DNA from: a virus
Strand: one strand, 5' to 3'
DNA length: 60,019 nucleotides
IMG/VR virus record: IMGVR_UViG_3300015171_000004
Location: 1-60,019 of that record
The translations under genes and the position numbers were made by a program. Each line of letters starts with the position of its first letter. Within the stretch, counting starts at the first letter, position 1. The notes beneath the pieces were generated by a model that did not search any database, was not told the DNA's origin, and saw only the letters and a program-made list of their open reading frames with translations. Shown here in pieces: positions 20,478-28,167 of this stretch.

Positions 20478-23177
20478 CTACTTGCCATTCCTGGCTTTTG
20501 CCCTCGCTTGTTTCAGCTTTTGATAGAGCGTCTTGCAATATCGTCTGGATAATTCAACGATATCCTTATCGTCGAACACTAACGCGCCCGCTTTTTCCAG
20601 AACATCATAGGCACGCTCGTTTACCTGCCGCTTGGGGATAAGTGAACGCATATGCCCGGCACTCTCGTATGGACCCATCTCGATAATAGACCGCGCTGCC
20701 ACAGGCCCGATACCTGCTATGGAGGATATCCCCTTCTGTATCCACTTATCACCATCCTTGTCGGTCACTACCTGATAGTCGCTAGAGGAATTGACCGTTG
20801 CTATCATAATCGATACCCCGCTGTTTAGCGCGTCAAGTTCGTACTCTATGCGCTTCACTTCTTTCTCTTCAGACATTAGCAGGGCGCAGTAGTACTCCAC
20901 AGGGTGGTAGTGTTTCAGGTATGCCGTATAGTAGGAGAATAGCCCGTACCCAACGGCGTGCGCTTTCTTGAACCCATAGAGAGACAAGCAATCGAACATG
21001 TCCTGGGCGTTCTCATCACTTAGGCCGCGCCCCTTTAGGCCCGCAAGCATTTTGTCCTGCAACCCCTTGTACTGGCCTATCGTCTTTTTCGAGACCGCTT
21101 TGATTAGCTTGTCGGTCTCTTGCCTATCAAGTCCAGCCCACAAACAAAGTTTAATAATGTGGTCGCTATACAGGAATACGCCGTACGTGTCTGGCGCTAT
21201 CTCCATTTCATAGCTGGGTATATCCGCTCTATCAACTCCGTCAAGCAGGCGCTCGGCATATTTATCTAGGTATCCGAAGGCTAGCGGACCCGGCCTATTG
21301 ATGCCATTCAGTGCGAATATGTCCATATCCGTTTGTGGAGACACCTGATAAGCGTACTCCTTAGCCTGGCGGCTATCGAATTGGAACACGCCCGTTAGTA
21401 TGCCCTCTCTGAAGTCATTCAGTACGGCGTCGTCATTGCGTATAGAGTAGATGTCGTATTTCTTCCCTATCATCTTCTCACAGTTCGCTACGGTATCCAG
21501 CGTGCCAAGACCCAACACATCAAACTTGACGATACCGATATGTCCCAGGTCGTTCAGGTCAAAAGCAGTTTGCAGTCCATTCTTGCTATGCTGCAAAGGT
21601 ACCATTGTATCAATGTCCTTGGTTGCAATGGCTATGCCTGCTGGGTGCATTCCAATGTATCGCACCTGTCCATACAGGCGTACGAAGTGGGTGACTGCCT
21701 TGCACTCTTGCTCGGCGTCCCTTAACGCGCCCGCAGTCATAAGGTACGACCGCAGGGTTATCTTATCCATGTCACTGCTTGTTTTCCCCTCCAACATTGC
21801 GTCAAGGCGCATCTTGAATGCACGCCCTTCGTCCTCTGACATCTCTAGGGCTTTCACCAGATCGTTAGCAAGGTTTTTCACCTGATAGTATCCGTACGTG
21901 GATATCTGCGCGGCCCGCCCCTCATACTTGCGCATGATGTAGGCAACAACCTCGCCACGACGTGACCGGGGAAAGTCCATATCAATGTCAGGCGTTGTCT
22001 CCTTATCCTCTCGCAAGAATGTATCGAACGGGATATCATATAGGATAGGGTCTATTTCTGTCACACCGATAGCAAAAGCCAGCAGAGAGCCACACACGGA
22101 CCCGCGCCCGAAGTTGGCACGTATCCCGTTGTCTCTTGCGAACTTGTACAGGTCATAGCAGAGAAGGAAGTAGTCAATGAATCCCTTTTTCATGACCGTG
22201 TTAAATTCGTACGCTAGCCTATCCCGGTATACCTTGTTGGCGTCTCCAACATATAGGCCCGCCCGCTTTAGGCCATTCTTACAGATGTTATACAGCTTTG
22301 TCTTGCTATCCTCTCCCCATTCAAGGCTAGGGATTTCTTCCTTATTGAAGATGTCCACCAAATCGCACTTATCGGCTATGCGGTCGGTCTCAGCGATACA
22401 AGCAACGTCGTCACAACTATAGGGAGTATCCCCCATAAGTTCCTGCCAAGCACACACCAACTCAATCTCGTTGCCTATGTGTCGGTTATGGTACGTCGCT
22501 TCGTCCATCGTCTTGTTTCCCATCTTCATCATTAGTTGATGGGTCTCTTCTTCTTCCTTGCGTATGAAGTGGCTATCCTGGGTCATGACTCCCTTGACGC
22601 CGTGCTTTTTCCCTAGCTCTAGTACTTTTCCGTTGACCATCTTCTGATGGCCTGTCTCATCTCCGTACGGTTGCACCTCCATATAGAAGTTATCGCCAAA
22701 CAGTTTCTTGAACGCCGCAGTGGACTTATCGGCAAGTTCATCCTGGCCGTTCAGGATGGCCTGGGGGATGAATGCGCCTAAGCATCCACTAGTGACTATC
22801 AGTCCCTTACTAAAGCGCTTCAACAAGTCCCAGGTGATGATAGGGTGATAGTAGTATTGTGTCTCAGAAGCGATAGAGACCATTTGACATAGGTTCTTGT
22901 ATCCCTCCAACGTCTGACATAGAACGGTCATGTGATAACGTTTGTGTTCCTTGTCAGGGTGGAATGTATGCTGCCAGTATATTTCGCATCCGTGTATCCA
23001 CTTGATACCTGCCGCCTGACAACCCAGCTGGTGTCGGACTAGTCCAGACATGGTGCCGTGGTCTGTGTTTGCTAGGGCGTTTAGTCCCTGATCTTTGGCA
23101 TGTTGGGCCGCCTCTTCACACGTACCCATTCCATCAAAGTTTGAAAAGCAACTATGTTTATGCAGTGCACTAGCCAT
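20478..23177 (-). CDS. dnaE: DnaE-type DNA polymerase III alpha subunit, 899 aa
   Basis: The N-terminal PHP domain is clear (HKHSCFSNFDG, ANTDHG, GCEIYW, all within the first 70 residues). The C-family polymerase core has the catalytic PDIDMDFPRSRR near residue 405 and GVFQFDS and NRPGP segments. A helix-hairpin-helix (ISSIAGIGPVAARSI) lies near residue 840. At 899 aa it is about 250 shorter than bacterial DnaE and seems to lack the C-terminal OB and tau-binding regions, as in other phage versions. It is the replicative polymerase. ATG 23177 overlaps the stop of the HNH gene. Confidence 0.95.
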   Translation of the reverse strand: MASALHKHSCFSNFDGMGTCEEAAQHAKDQGLNALANTDHGTMSGLVRHQLGCQAAGIKWIHGCEIYWQHTFHPDKEHKRYHMTVLCQTLEGYKNLCQMVSIASETQYYYHPIITWDLLKRFSKGLIVTSGCLGAFIPQAILNGQDELADKSTAAFKKLFGDNFYMEVQPYGDETGHQKMVNGKVLELGKKHGVKGVMTQDSHFIRKEEEETHQLMMKMGNKTMDEATYHNRHIGNEIELVCAWQELMGDTPYSCDDVACIAETDRIADKCDLVDIFNKEEIPSLEWGEDSKTKLYNICKNGLKRAGLYVGDANKVYRDRLAYEFNTVMKKGFIDYFLLCYDLYKFARDNGIRANFGRGSVCGSLLAFAIGVTEIDPILYDIPFDTFLREDKETTPDIDMDFPRSRRGEVVAYIMRKYEGRAAQISTYGYYQVKNLANDLVKALEMSEDEGRAFKMRLDAMLEGKTSSDMDKITLRSYLMTAGALRDAEQECKAVTHFVRLYGQVRYIGMHPAGIAIATKDIDTMVPLQHSKNGLQTAFDLNDLGHIGIVKFDVLGLGTLDTVANCEKMIGKKYDIYSIRNDDAVLNDFREGILTGVFQFDSRQAKEYAYQVSPQTDMDIFALNGINRPGPLAFGYLDKYAERLLDGVDRADIPSYEMEIAPDTYGVFLYSDHIIKLCLWAGLDRQETDKLIKAVSKKTIGQYKGLQDKMLAGLKGRGLSDENAQDMFDCLSLYGFKKAHAVGYGLFSYYTAYLKHYHPVEYYCALLMSEEKEVKRIEYELDALNSGVSIMIATVNSSSDYQVVTDKDGDKWIQKGISSIAGIGPVAARSIIEMGPYESAGHMRSLIPKRQVNERAYDVLEKAGALVFDDKDIVELSRRYCKTLYQKLKQARAKARNGK

Positions 23178-23604
23178 TATTTTTCCATTCCTTTACATTT
23201 TCGTCAAGCCAACTATCTCGTAACTCAATTAGAGCCACAATATTTTTAGACTCTCTAGTTATTCGCTTTTCACCGTGTCTTACTTGCAGTATGTAAGACC
23301 CCCTAGATTCCCTATAGTGTATGTTTTTATGCCCCGTCTTATTGTTGGCTTGTTTGGGCCTGTTCATCATGTTAAGGGCCTTGGTAGCCAGTCTTAGGTT
23401 ACATCTGCGGTTATCTAATTTATCATTATTTATGTGGTCAATCTGGTAATCAGAAATTTCGCCAAACATGCGCTCCGCTATCACGCGATGAAGCATGACG
23501 TGCTTACCTTTTTTCTTTGTCTCGGCATATCCGCGCCTACAAGCATACACGTTGCTAGCATACAGGTCTGCGTCAATCTCATCAAACTTAAATCTTTCGT
23601 CCAT
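23170..23604 (-). CDS. HNH endonuclease (homing-type), 144 aa
   Basis: The HNH core is YQIDHINNDKLDNRRCNLR (about residues 77-95), followed by an AP2-like DNA-binding segment (GHKNIHYRESRGSYILQV). This is the common free-standing phage homing endonuclease build. It lies directly in front of the polymerase gene and overlaps its start, so its promoter (23622-23654) also serves the polymerase. A paralogue is at 24995-25450. Confidence 0.9.
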   Translation of the reverse strand: MDERFKFDEIDADLYASNVYACRRGYAETKKKGKHVMLHRVIAERMFGEISDYQIDHINNDKLDNRRCNLRLATKALNMMNRPKQANNKTGHKNIHYRESRGSYILQVRHGEKRITRESKNIVALIELRDSWLDENVKEWKNNG

Positions 23605-23621
23605 TATATTTATCTCCTTAA

Positions 23622-23654
23622 TAATATTAACGGTTGTCGCGGAGCAAATATTCC
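23622..23654 (-). promoter_or_regulatory. Middle promoter, ECF-like
   Basis: Minus strand: GGAAT (23650-23654), 18 bp, GTT (23629-23631) within GTTAATATTA. Heads the HNH-DNA polymerase operon. The ribosome binding site AAGGAG is only a few bases downstream, giving a very short leader. Confidence 0.75.
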
Positions 23655-23685
23655 CCCACCTCGTGAGAAGCGGGGGGGCTTAGTA

Positions 23686-24120
23686 CTATTGGTTTTCGCT
23701 GGCTAGCCGCTCTTCTTCAATCTGAATGAGGTACTTGATATAGAACTCTGCCTTGCGCAAGTCCTTTAGGCCATCTTTGCGCCGCCAACGGCTAACGTAT
23801 TTAACCACGTTTCCTTCGCTGAATGAAAGTTTGTTCAGTTCGCTAAAGTCAATTGACCGGATAACTTCGGCCTTGTAGTGGTCGCTGTGGGGTGCGCTTG
23901 CTAACAGTTCGTCGTGCTTGCTGGTTGGTTGTTTCTCCACTTTTGTTTCTCCTTTATCGTTGTATGCTGCTACGATATCAACAAGATATCGCTCTTCTAC
24001 GCCCGCCGTACCAGTCCATGACAGACCGATTTCAAATGTATCGCTGACATAATTGTACCAGTAGCGAGCGCCCGCAACCGCTGCGGCGTTTTGTACGTCT
24101 GCTATCGTTGGTCGTGACAT
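23686..24120 (-). CDS. DUF3310 (SaV-like / T7 gp1.7-like) protein, 144 aa
   Basis: The C-terminal 65 residues carry the DUF3310 pattern: SDHYKAEVIRSIDF, then GNVVKYVSRWRRKDGLKDL and KAEFYIKYLI. Family members occur near replication genes; the T7 relative gp1.7 is a nucleotide kinase. The N-terminal 75 residues are an unassigned extension. ATG 24120 follows TGGAGAAAACA. Downstream of the ssDNA-binding protein gene. Confidence 0.75.
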   Translation of the reverse strand: MSRPTIADVQNAAAVAGARYWYNYVSDTFEIGLSWTGTAGVEERYLVDIVAAYNDKGETKVEKQPTSKHDELLASAPHSDHYKAEVIRSIDFSELNKLSFSEGNVVKYVSRWRRKDGLKDLRKAEFYIKYLIQIEEERLASENQ

Positions 24121-24159
24121 TGTTTTCTCCATATGGGGCGCGTCCCTGCGCCTCGTTAA

Positions 24160-24990
24160 CTAGTCTTCGTCCTCGAAACTAATTTCGTCGGATGTTTCAA
24201 CCTTTGGCGCTGGCTTGGCACGTTTTACAGGAGCTTTCTTTTCCGGCTGTAAGCTTTCCGGTACCTCAACCTCAACTCCTTCGTCGTCGTCATGTACGAC
24301 TACTGCTGGCGCGTTCTTGCGCTTGTTGACGGCGCTTGCAATCGCGTTACCTGCATGCGCTTCGTCCTTCTTCTCAGAAGGTTTCACAATGCTATCGGCA
24401 GGAACGTACTCCATAGCCTTTGCAAGTTCAGGACCACGCGCCAACACGAGAGAACGGATGATTGCCTCTTCTTTTGGTGCCTTGACTTTACCCTCAAACT
24501 GGAAGGGGGTTTCTTTCAGGCTAGGGGTGATGGAATAATCCATGCCGTTCAACTTGATAGTGAAGTCACGACCAACCAATGAGCCAGCCTCTTCGTACAG
24601 GTCAAACAGTTTCCCGGCAAGCGTCTTAGGGTTGTTTTTGCCGGTCACTAGACGTACCATGTTTTCCTCATAATCCCAAACAGGCCAAATGTACAGGAAT
24701 GTATTGTTGCGTGTCTGGCGGTCGGTGCTATCGCAATATTCGCACGTCTCGAAATCAAAGTGTTCGTCTTTCCAGCATGGCGTAGAAATTCCGTATTCAC
24801 CATACTCTTTGTTTTTGGACTTGTGCCACTTCATAACAATGCCGCCGTCAAAGTCAGTCAGGAAACGTACCCGGCTTTTCCCGGTCTCTTTGTTCGCACG
24901 GAACTCTACCTTCCATAAGAGGACTCCGCCAGTATCTTGTGATTTCTGTTTAGCCTGCTCCGCAGCGAACATTTGTGCAAGTGATGCCAT
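24160..24990 (-). CDS. Zinc-containing ssDNA-binding protein, T4 gp32-like, 276 aa
   Basis: The order is: Ala/Gln-rich N-terminal arm, OB-like core with PCWKDEHFDFETCEYCD (C-x4-H-x5-C-x2-C zinc site, about residues 71-87), and a Lys/Pro-rich linker ending in acidic SFEDED. An acidic tail is the partner-recruiting end of phage SSBs. The start ATG 24990 (MASLAQMF) lies 4 nt after the HNH stop. It would coat ssDNA at the fork. Confidence 0.85.
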   Translation of the reverse strand: MASLAQMFAAEQAKQKSQDTGGVLLWKVEFRANKETGKSRVRFLTDFDGGIVMKWHKSKNKEYGEYGISTPCWKDEHFDFETCEYCDSTDRQTRNNTFLYIWPVWDYEENMVRLVTGKNNPKTLAGKLFDLYEEAGSLVGRDFTIKLNGMDYSITPSLKETPFQFEGKVKAPKEEAIIRSLVLARGPELAKAMEYVPADSIVKPSEKKDEAHAGNAIASAVNKRKNAPAVVVHDDDEGVEVEVPESLQPEKKAPVKRAKPAPKVETSDEISFEDED

Positions 24991-24994
24991 GATT

Positions 24995-25450
24995 TTAGCT
25001 CTCTTTCTTTCTTGTGTTCTTGAATTCCCCAGCAACTGCTGTAAGGAAGTTATCTCTCTCTTCTATAAGTCTGTTTAGGTCTTTAGAGACCCTAACTAGT
25101 TTTTGCCCCGATATCCTAACCTGTAGGACGTATTTTTGTATCTTGCTATCGAAGTGTATGTTTTTTATTCCTAGCCTGTTATCCTTGTGTGTCGTTGTAT
25201 TCATGCAATTCTGTTTGCGTGTCGCTAGTCTCAGGTTGCATCTACGATTGTCAAGTTTATCACCGTTTATGTGGTCTATGTCAAGACCTATGCAAGAATC
25301 GTAACCAAAAATCTCCTCTCCTGTCTCTCTGTGAACATAGACGCCCGCCCACTTCCCACATTCCCAAGACACTCTCTGCGCATATCCGCTAGGTGTCATT
25401 CTTACGCAACCTTCGTATTTTTTGGCGTCTATCTCGTCATACCTAAGCAT
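24995..25450 (-). CDS. HNH endonuclease (homing-type), 151 aa
   Basis: Core IDHINGDKLDNRRCNLR (about residues 58-74) and GIKNIHFDSKIQKYVLQV show it is a paralogue of the 23170-23604 enzyme. It precedes the ssDNA-binding protein gene and shares its middle promoter (25499-25531). Both copies thus sit first in a replication operon. Confidence 0.9.
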   Translation of the reverse strand: MLRYDEIDAKKYEGCVRMTPSGYAQRVSWECGKWAGVYVHRETGEEIFGYDSCIGLDIDHINGDKLDNRRCNLRLATRKQNCMNTTTHKDNRLGIKNIHFDSKIQKYVLQVRISGQKLVRVSKDLNRLIEERDNFLTAVAGEFKNTRKKES

Positions 25451-25498
25451 TTTTCTACCTCCTCGTTTCGTTTCCCGTCCGCCGCGCTCCCCTTACAT

Positions 25499-25531
25499 TA
25501 ATACTAACGTTTGGGGTATCCGGATTATTCC
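25499..25531 (-). promoter_or_regulatory. Middle promoter, ECF-like
   Basis: Minus strand: GGAAT (25527-25531), 18 bp, GTT (25506-25508) within GTTAGTATTA. It overlaps the last codons of the primase gene and heads the HNH-SSB-DUF3310 operon. Confidence 0.85.
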
Positions 25532-26460
25532 ACCAATTCGTAAGAAGTTTCTACGCAGTGCTTCATCTCCTCTCTAGACTCAATTTCTCCCAAGTCATTT
25601 CTCCCACCGAAGTAGAAGCGCGTGACCGGGATGCTGGGGGCGTTCTTCTCAAACCACTGTCTAGCTACCCTATACCCACGCTCCCCCGCCGTATCGTTGT
25701 CTGTGCTCCATAGAACACCGCTAGCGTACGACGCTATCTTCTTTAGTTGTGGCTCCGATGGAGTGCAGCCAAGAATGCACGCCGTGTTTTTGTATCCGTT
25801 CTGGTATGCCTTAATCCGGTCAAACATTCCCTCGGCAACAATCACGCGCTTACCAGCTACCAATGTTCCCGGCAGCGTCGTCTCTTTAATGAGTCCCAGA
25901 TTGTTCTTGTATTTTCTGTCCTTTACATCGTCAACGCGCCGCGCCACGTATCCCTTAAAGTTTCCCTGTTCAATCAGGGGAATGACGATGGGATTAGTGC
26001 TAGTGTCGTTTGTGCGTATGTGGAACGCCCGCTGCGTCTCGTATGACACGCCCCTATCACTTAGGTAGGGTATCGGTGCCTGCGGTTTCATGAGGCTCTT
26101 ATAGAACCTGTATACGTCGTCTAGCTCCTCTATCGGTTGTTGGCGTATCGATCTGGTAACACTGCTTTGCATTTTGCCGTCGTACTTTGCTATCTCAACT
26201 CCTGATAGCGAACGATGCGCCCGCAGGATTGCTTGCATGATAGAAAGATGTGGGTTTTCCTCTATCTCGTATCTTGCGATAAGTTCTAGGATGTCCCCCT
26301 CTTCGTTACAGGCCATACACCGAAAACTTCCATACGTCATATTGATGGATAGGCTTGGCGTGTTGTCGTCATGGAAGGGGCATATGATAGCAACGAAGTC
26401 CTTGTGTTCATCCCTCTCTTGTATAATGCCCCTGTCAATCAGGATGTCACTTAGTAGCAT
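25525..26460 (-). CDS. DnaG-type primase (CHC2 zinc finger + TOPRIM), 311 aa
   Basis: CHC2 zinc finger at about residues 27-52: CPFHDDNTPSLSI then FRCMAC. The TOPRIM domain has VIVAEGMFDRIKA (Glu near 207) and STDNDTAGERG (DxD near 255). It synthesises RNA primers. No helicase domain is fused, and no separate DnaB-like helicase was recognised in the window. ATG 26460 follows GGAGGGACTGGAC. Coupled to the small gene upstream. Confidence 0.9.
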   Translation of the reverse strand: MLLSDILIDRGIIQERDEHKDFVAIICPFHDDNTPSLSINMTYGSFRCMACNEEGDILELIARYEIEENPHLSIMQAILRAHRSLSGVEIAKYDGKMQSSVTRSIRQQPIEELDDVYRFYKSLMKPQAPIPYLSDRGVSYETQRAFHIRTNDTSTNPIVIPLIEQGNFKGYVARRVDDVKDRKYKNNLGLIKETTLPGTLVAGKRVIVAEGMFDRIKAYQNGYKNTACILGCTPSEPQLKKIASYASGVLWSTDNDTAGERGYRVARQWFEKNAPSIPVTRFYFGGRNDLGEIESREEMKHCVETSYELVE

Positions 26461-26651
26461 GTCCAGTCCCTCCAATGGGGAACGTATTCACCTAGTATCT
26501 GGCTCTCTAGGACGATGTGCGCATGCCCCCTGGCAATAATGACATACTTTTGTTCCTCTAGCTCTTCTCGCTTCATGACCTGCACAATAGAGCCGCTTCG
26601 GGCGCAGTCACAATCCCTAGCGAATACTACTCTGTCTCCGATGTCGTACAT
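26451..26651 (-). CDS. Hypothetical small protein, 66 aa
   Basis: Beta-rich, SH3/KOW-like start (DIGDRVVFARDCD). ATG 26651 overlaps the methyltransferase end, and its stop overlaps the primase start. No family recognised. Confidence 0.6.
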   Translation of the reverse strand: MYDIGDRVVFARDCDCARSGSIVQVMKREELEEQKYVIIARGHAHIVLESQILGEYVPHWRDWTCY

Positions 26652-27410
26652 TCTGATATCTCCTTTTTAACTCTCTCTATCCTCTCGCATCCACGCACGA
26701 AGTAAGCTTCGTCTTTTTCAAATGCGAGATACTTTCTATTTGTTAACAGACATGCATGAACCGTTGACATACTACCTGCGCAACTATCGAGAACTAAATC
26801 CCCCTCATTGGTATAGGTTTTCAACAGGTATTCCAGCAATGGTACAGCTTTTCTCGTGGGGTGCCAGGCGTCAAGTCCATTGTTTGGATTAGCGAACTTT
26901 AGCACGCTGCGGGGATATCGTTCGTCGCTCTCCGTAACCCTACCTACCCTGTCCTGTTTTCCGTAGTTTGTGCTGTTGTCGATGCCCGCGACCTTCCTGT
27001 ACGGCTCTCCCTTTGTCATTTGTGGGTTGTACGTTGGGAGATGTTTGTAGAAGACTAGTATCTCTTCGTGGGCTTTTAGTGGTGCTTTCTTAGCATTCAG
27101 GTGACCCACAGCCATCGTCTTTTCCCATATGAGATTATACCTAAGCATCTCTAGGTTAGACGCACCCAGGACTATGCTAAATGGCACCTGCGCGAATAAG
27201 ACGATAGCACCATTGTCTTTTATCACCCTCTTGTATTGCGCCCACAATGCATCTAGAGGGATAACGCTGTCCCAGGAGTTGCGTGTGGTGCCGTCAATAG
27301 GGCAAATCAGTCAATATCATGTCAATTGATTTGCTAGGTACTAGTGGCAGAAGCTCTAAGCAGTCTCCGTTATAGCAAGCGTTACGACGTAATTTACTAA
27401 TTTGCCCCAT
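26627..27410 (-). pseudogene. DNA N4/N6 methyltransferase, beta class, frameshifted
   Basis: The first 38 codons run from ATG 27410 (AAAGGAGGAAAAA upstream) through NGDCLELLP and the catalytic DLPY, then hit TGA (27294-27296). The rest, in the +1 frame, continues GTTRNSWD and on through FAQVPFS, NLIWEK and the SAM-binding VLDSCAGSMST near the end. Motif IV before motif I marks the beta class. A 4-bp TGAC insertion after the Tyr codon explains the break, because removing it restores DLPYGTTRN. As written the gene should be inactive, unless a ribosomal frameshift or a sequencing error is involved. The shorter frame from 27247 lacks the catalytic motif. Confidence 0.75.
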
Positions 27411-27492
27411 TTTTTCCTCCTTTCATTATGCTATCGATAAACAAACTACTTTGACTAGAGGTTGACTTCTTGAATTCTTCCCATTCTTCCAT
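27397..27492 (-). CDS. Small hypothetical protein, 31 aa
   Basis: The ATG overlaps the upstream TAA in TAATG; it ends 14 bp inside the methyltransferase start. Acidic helical start, polar end. Tight coupling supports it, but it could also serve only to couple translation. Confidence 0.45.
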   Translation of the reverse strand: MEEWEEFKKSTSSQSSLFIDSIMKGGKNGAN

Positions 27493-27647
27493 TAGTATAC
27501 TCCGTCTCTATCCGATGCCCGGGGGCGTCGGTGGTATCGTATCATTTGCCAGAATGGTATGTGTATGCTCTCACTACCAATGTACCATACATACATCCTA
27601 ATTGCTATCCATATCCTATATGGACTGAATAGGGGTTCATCTTCCAT
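27492..27647 (-). CDS. Small hypothetical protein, 51 aa
   Basis: ATG 27647 follows GAGAGGAGAAATCT and is the first ORF after the middle promoter at 27664-27696. Aromatic-rich middle (YRIWIAIRMYVWY) that may associate with membrane, and a basic HRRPR end. No family recognised. Confidence 0.55.
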   Translation of the reverse strand: MEDEPLFSPYRIWIAIRMYVWYIGSESIHIPFWQMIRYHRRPRASDRDGVY

Positions 27648-27663
27648 AGATTTCTCCTCTCAC

Positions 27664-27696
27664 GAATACTAACGTTTGCCAGGGGTAAATTATTCC
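27664..27696 (-). promoter_or_regulatory. Middle promoter, ECF-like
   Basis: Minus strand: GGAAT (27692-27696), 18 bp, GTT (27671-27673) within GTTAGTATTC. Heads the operon with two small genes, methyltransferase, a small gene and primase. Lies directly after a strong terminator. Confidence 0.85.
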
Positions 27697-27706
27697 AAAT
27701 AAAGAA

Positions 27707-27728
27707 CCCGTAAGCAGAAACTTACGGG
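27707..27728 (-). terminator. Rho-independent terminator
   Basis: On the minus strand CCCGTAAG-TTTCTG-CTTACGGG followed by TTCTTTATTT. Ends the 29566-27740 operon, 12 bp after the last stop. Confidence 0.9.
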
Positions 27729-27739
27729 CCTTGTGTGCG

Positions 27740-27985
27740 CTAATCGTTGGCGGGCGGCTTTGGTAACTTGTCGATCTCCTTAGTGATATGCTTGCGCATC
27801 TTTAACAGCGACATGTAGATCTCGGTATCGTCGTCGTCCATGACTTCGTTTACTTCTTTCCCCATCTCATCGGACGCGGAAACTAGGGCTAGTCTAGCTG
27901 TTACCAAATGTTCCCGGCGTCTTCGCGCCCTTGTCTGATCTTCCTCTGTGGTCTCGACGTTCTTGCTAAATCCTATCTGTGGCAT
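27740..27985 (-). CDS. Hypothetical protein, 81 aa
   Basis: ATG 27985 follows AAGGAAAGGTACTCTA and overlaps the upstream stop. Basic helical start, acidic DDDDTE turn, basic helical end, suggesting a helical hairpin. No family recognised. Last gene of the metallophosphoesterase operon. Confidence 0.6.
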   Translation of the reverse strand: MPQIGFSKNVETTEEDQTRARRRREHLVTARLALVSASDEMGKEVNEVMDDDDTEIYMSLLKMRKHITKEIDKLPKPPAND

Positions 27986-28167
27986 TAGAGTACCTTTCCT
28001 TCTATCCATTCAACTTCCATATTCATGAAAGCTACGTTCTCTCCTAAGTTTTTCAGGTGTCGCTCTAGGTTTTCCGACACCATCCGGAGCGCCTCGTATG
28101 CGCTGTTGACGTTGACGAAGAATTTTACTTCTTCGCCTCCGCTAAGTGTAACAGTAACCTTATACAT
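27985..28167 (-). CDS. Hypothetical protein, 60 aa
   Basis: ATG 28167 overlaps the end of the phosphoesterase gene; TAATG couples it to the next. Beta-beta-alpha-like pattern. No family recognised. Confidence 0.6.
   Translation of the reverse strand: MYKVTVTLSGGEEVKFFVNVNSAYEALRMVSENLERHLKNLGENVAFMNMEVEWIEGKVL

Noticed and set aside
27290-27300. Programmed +1 frameshift rescuing the methyltransferase
   Set aside because: TAT-TGA-C has the weak-stop context of prfB, but the P-site tRNA could not re-pair well after slipping (UAU to AUU) and the product would carry an extra Asp inside the conserved motif; a small insertion explains it better.
27480-27540. Sigma70 promoter at TATACT near 27500
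   Set aside because: No acceptable -35 at 16-18 bp, and the TATACTAATGG is explained by a stop/start junction of two small genes.
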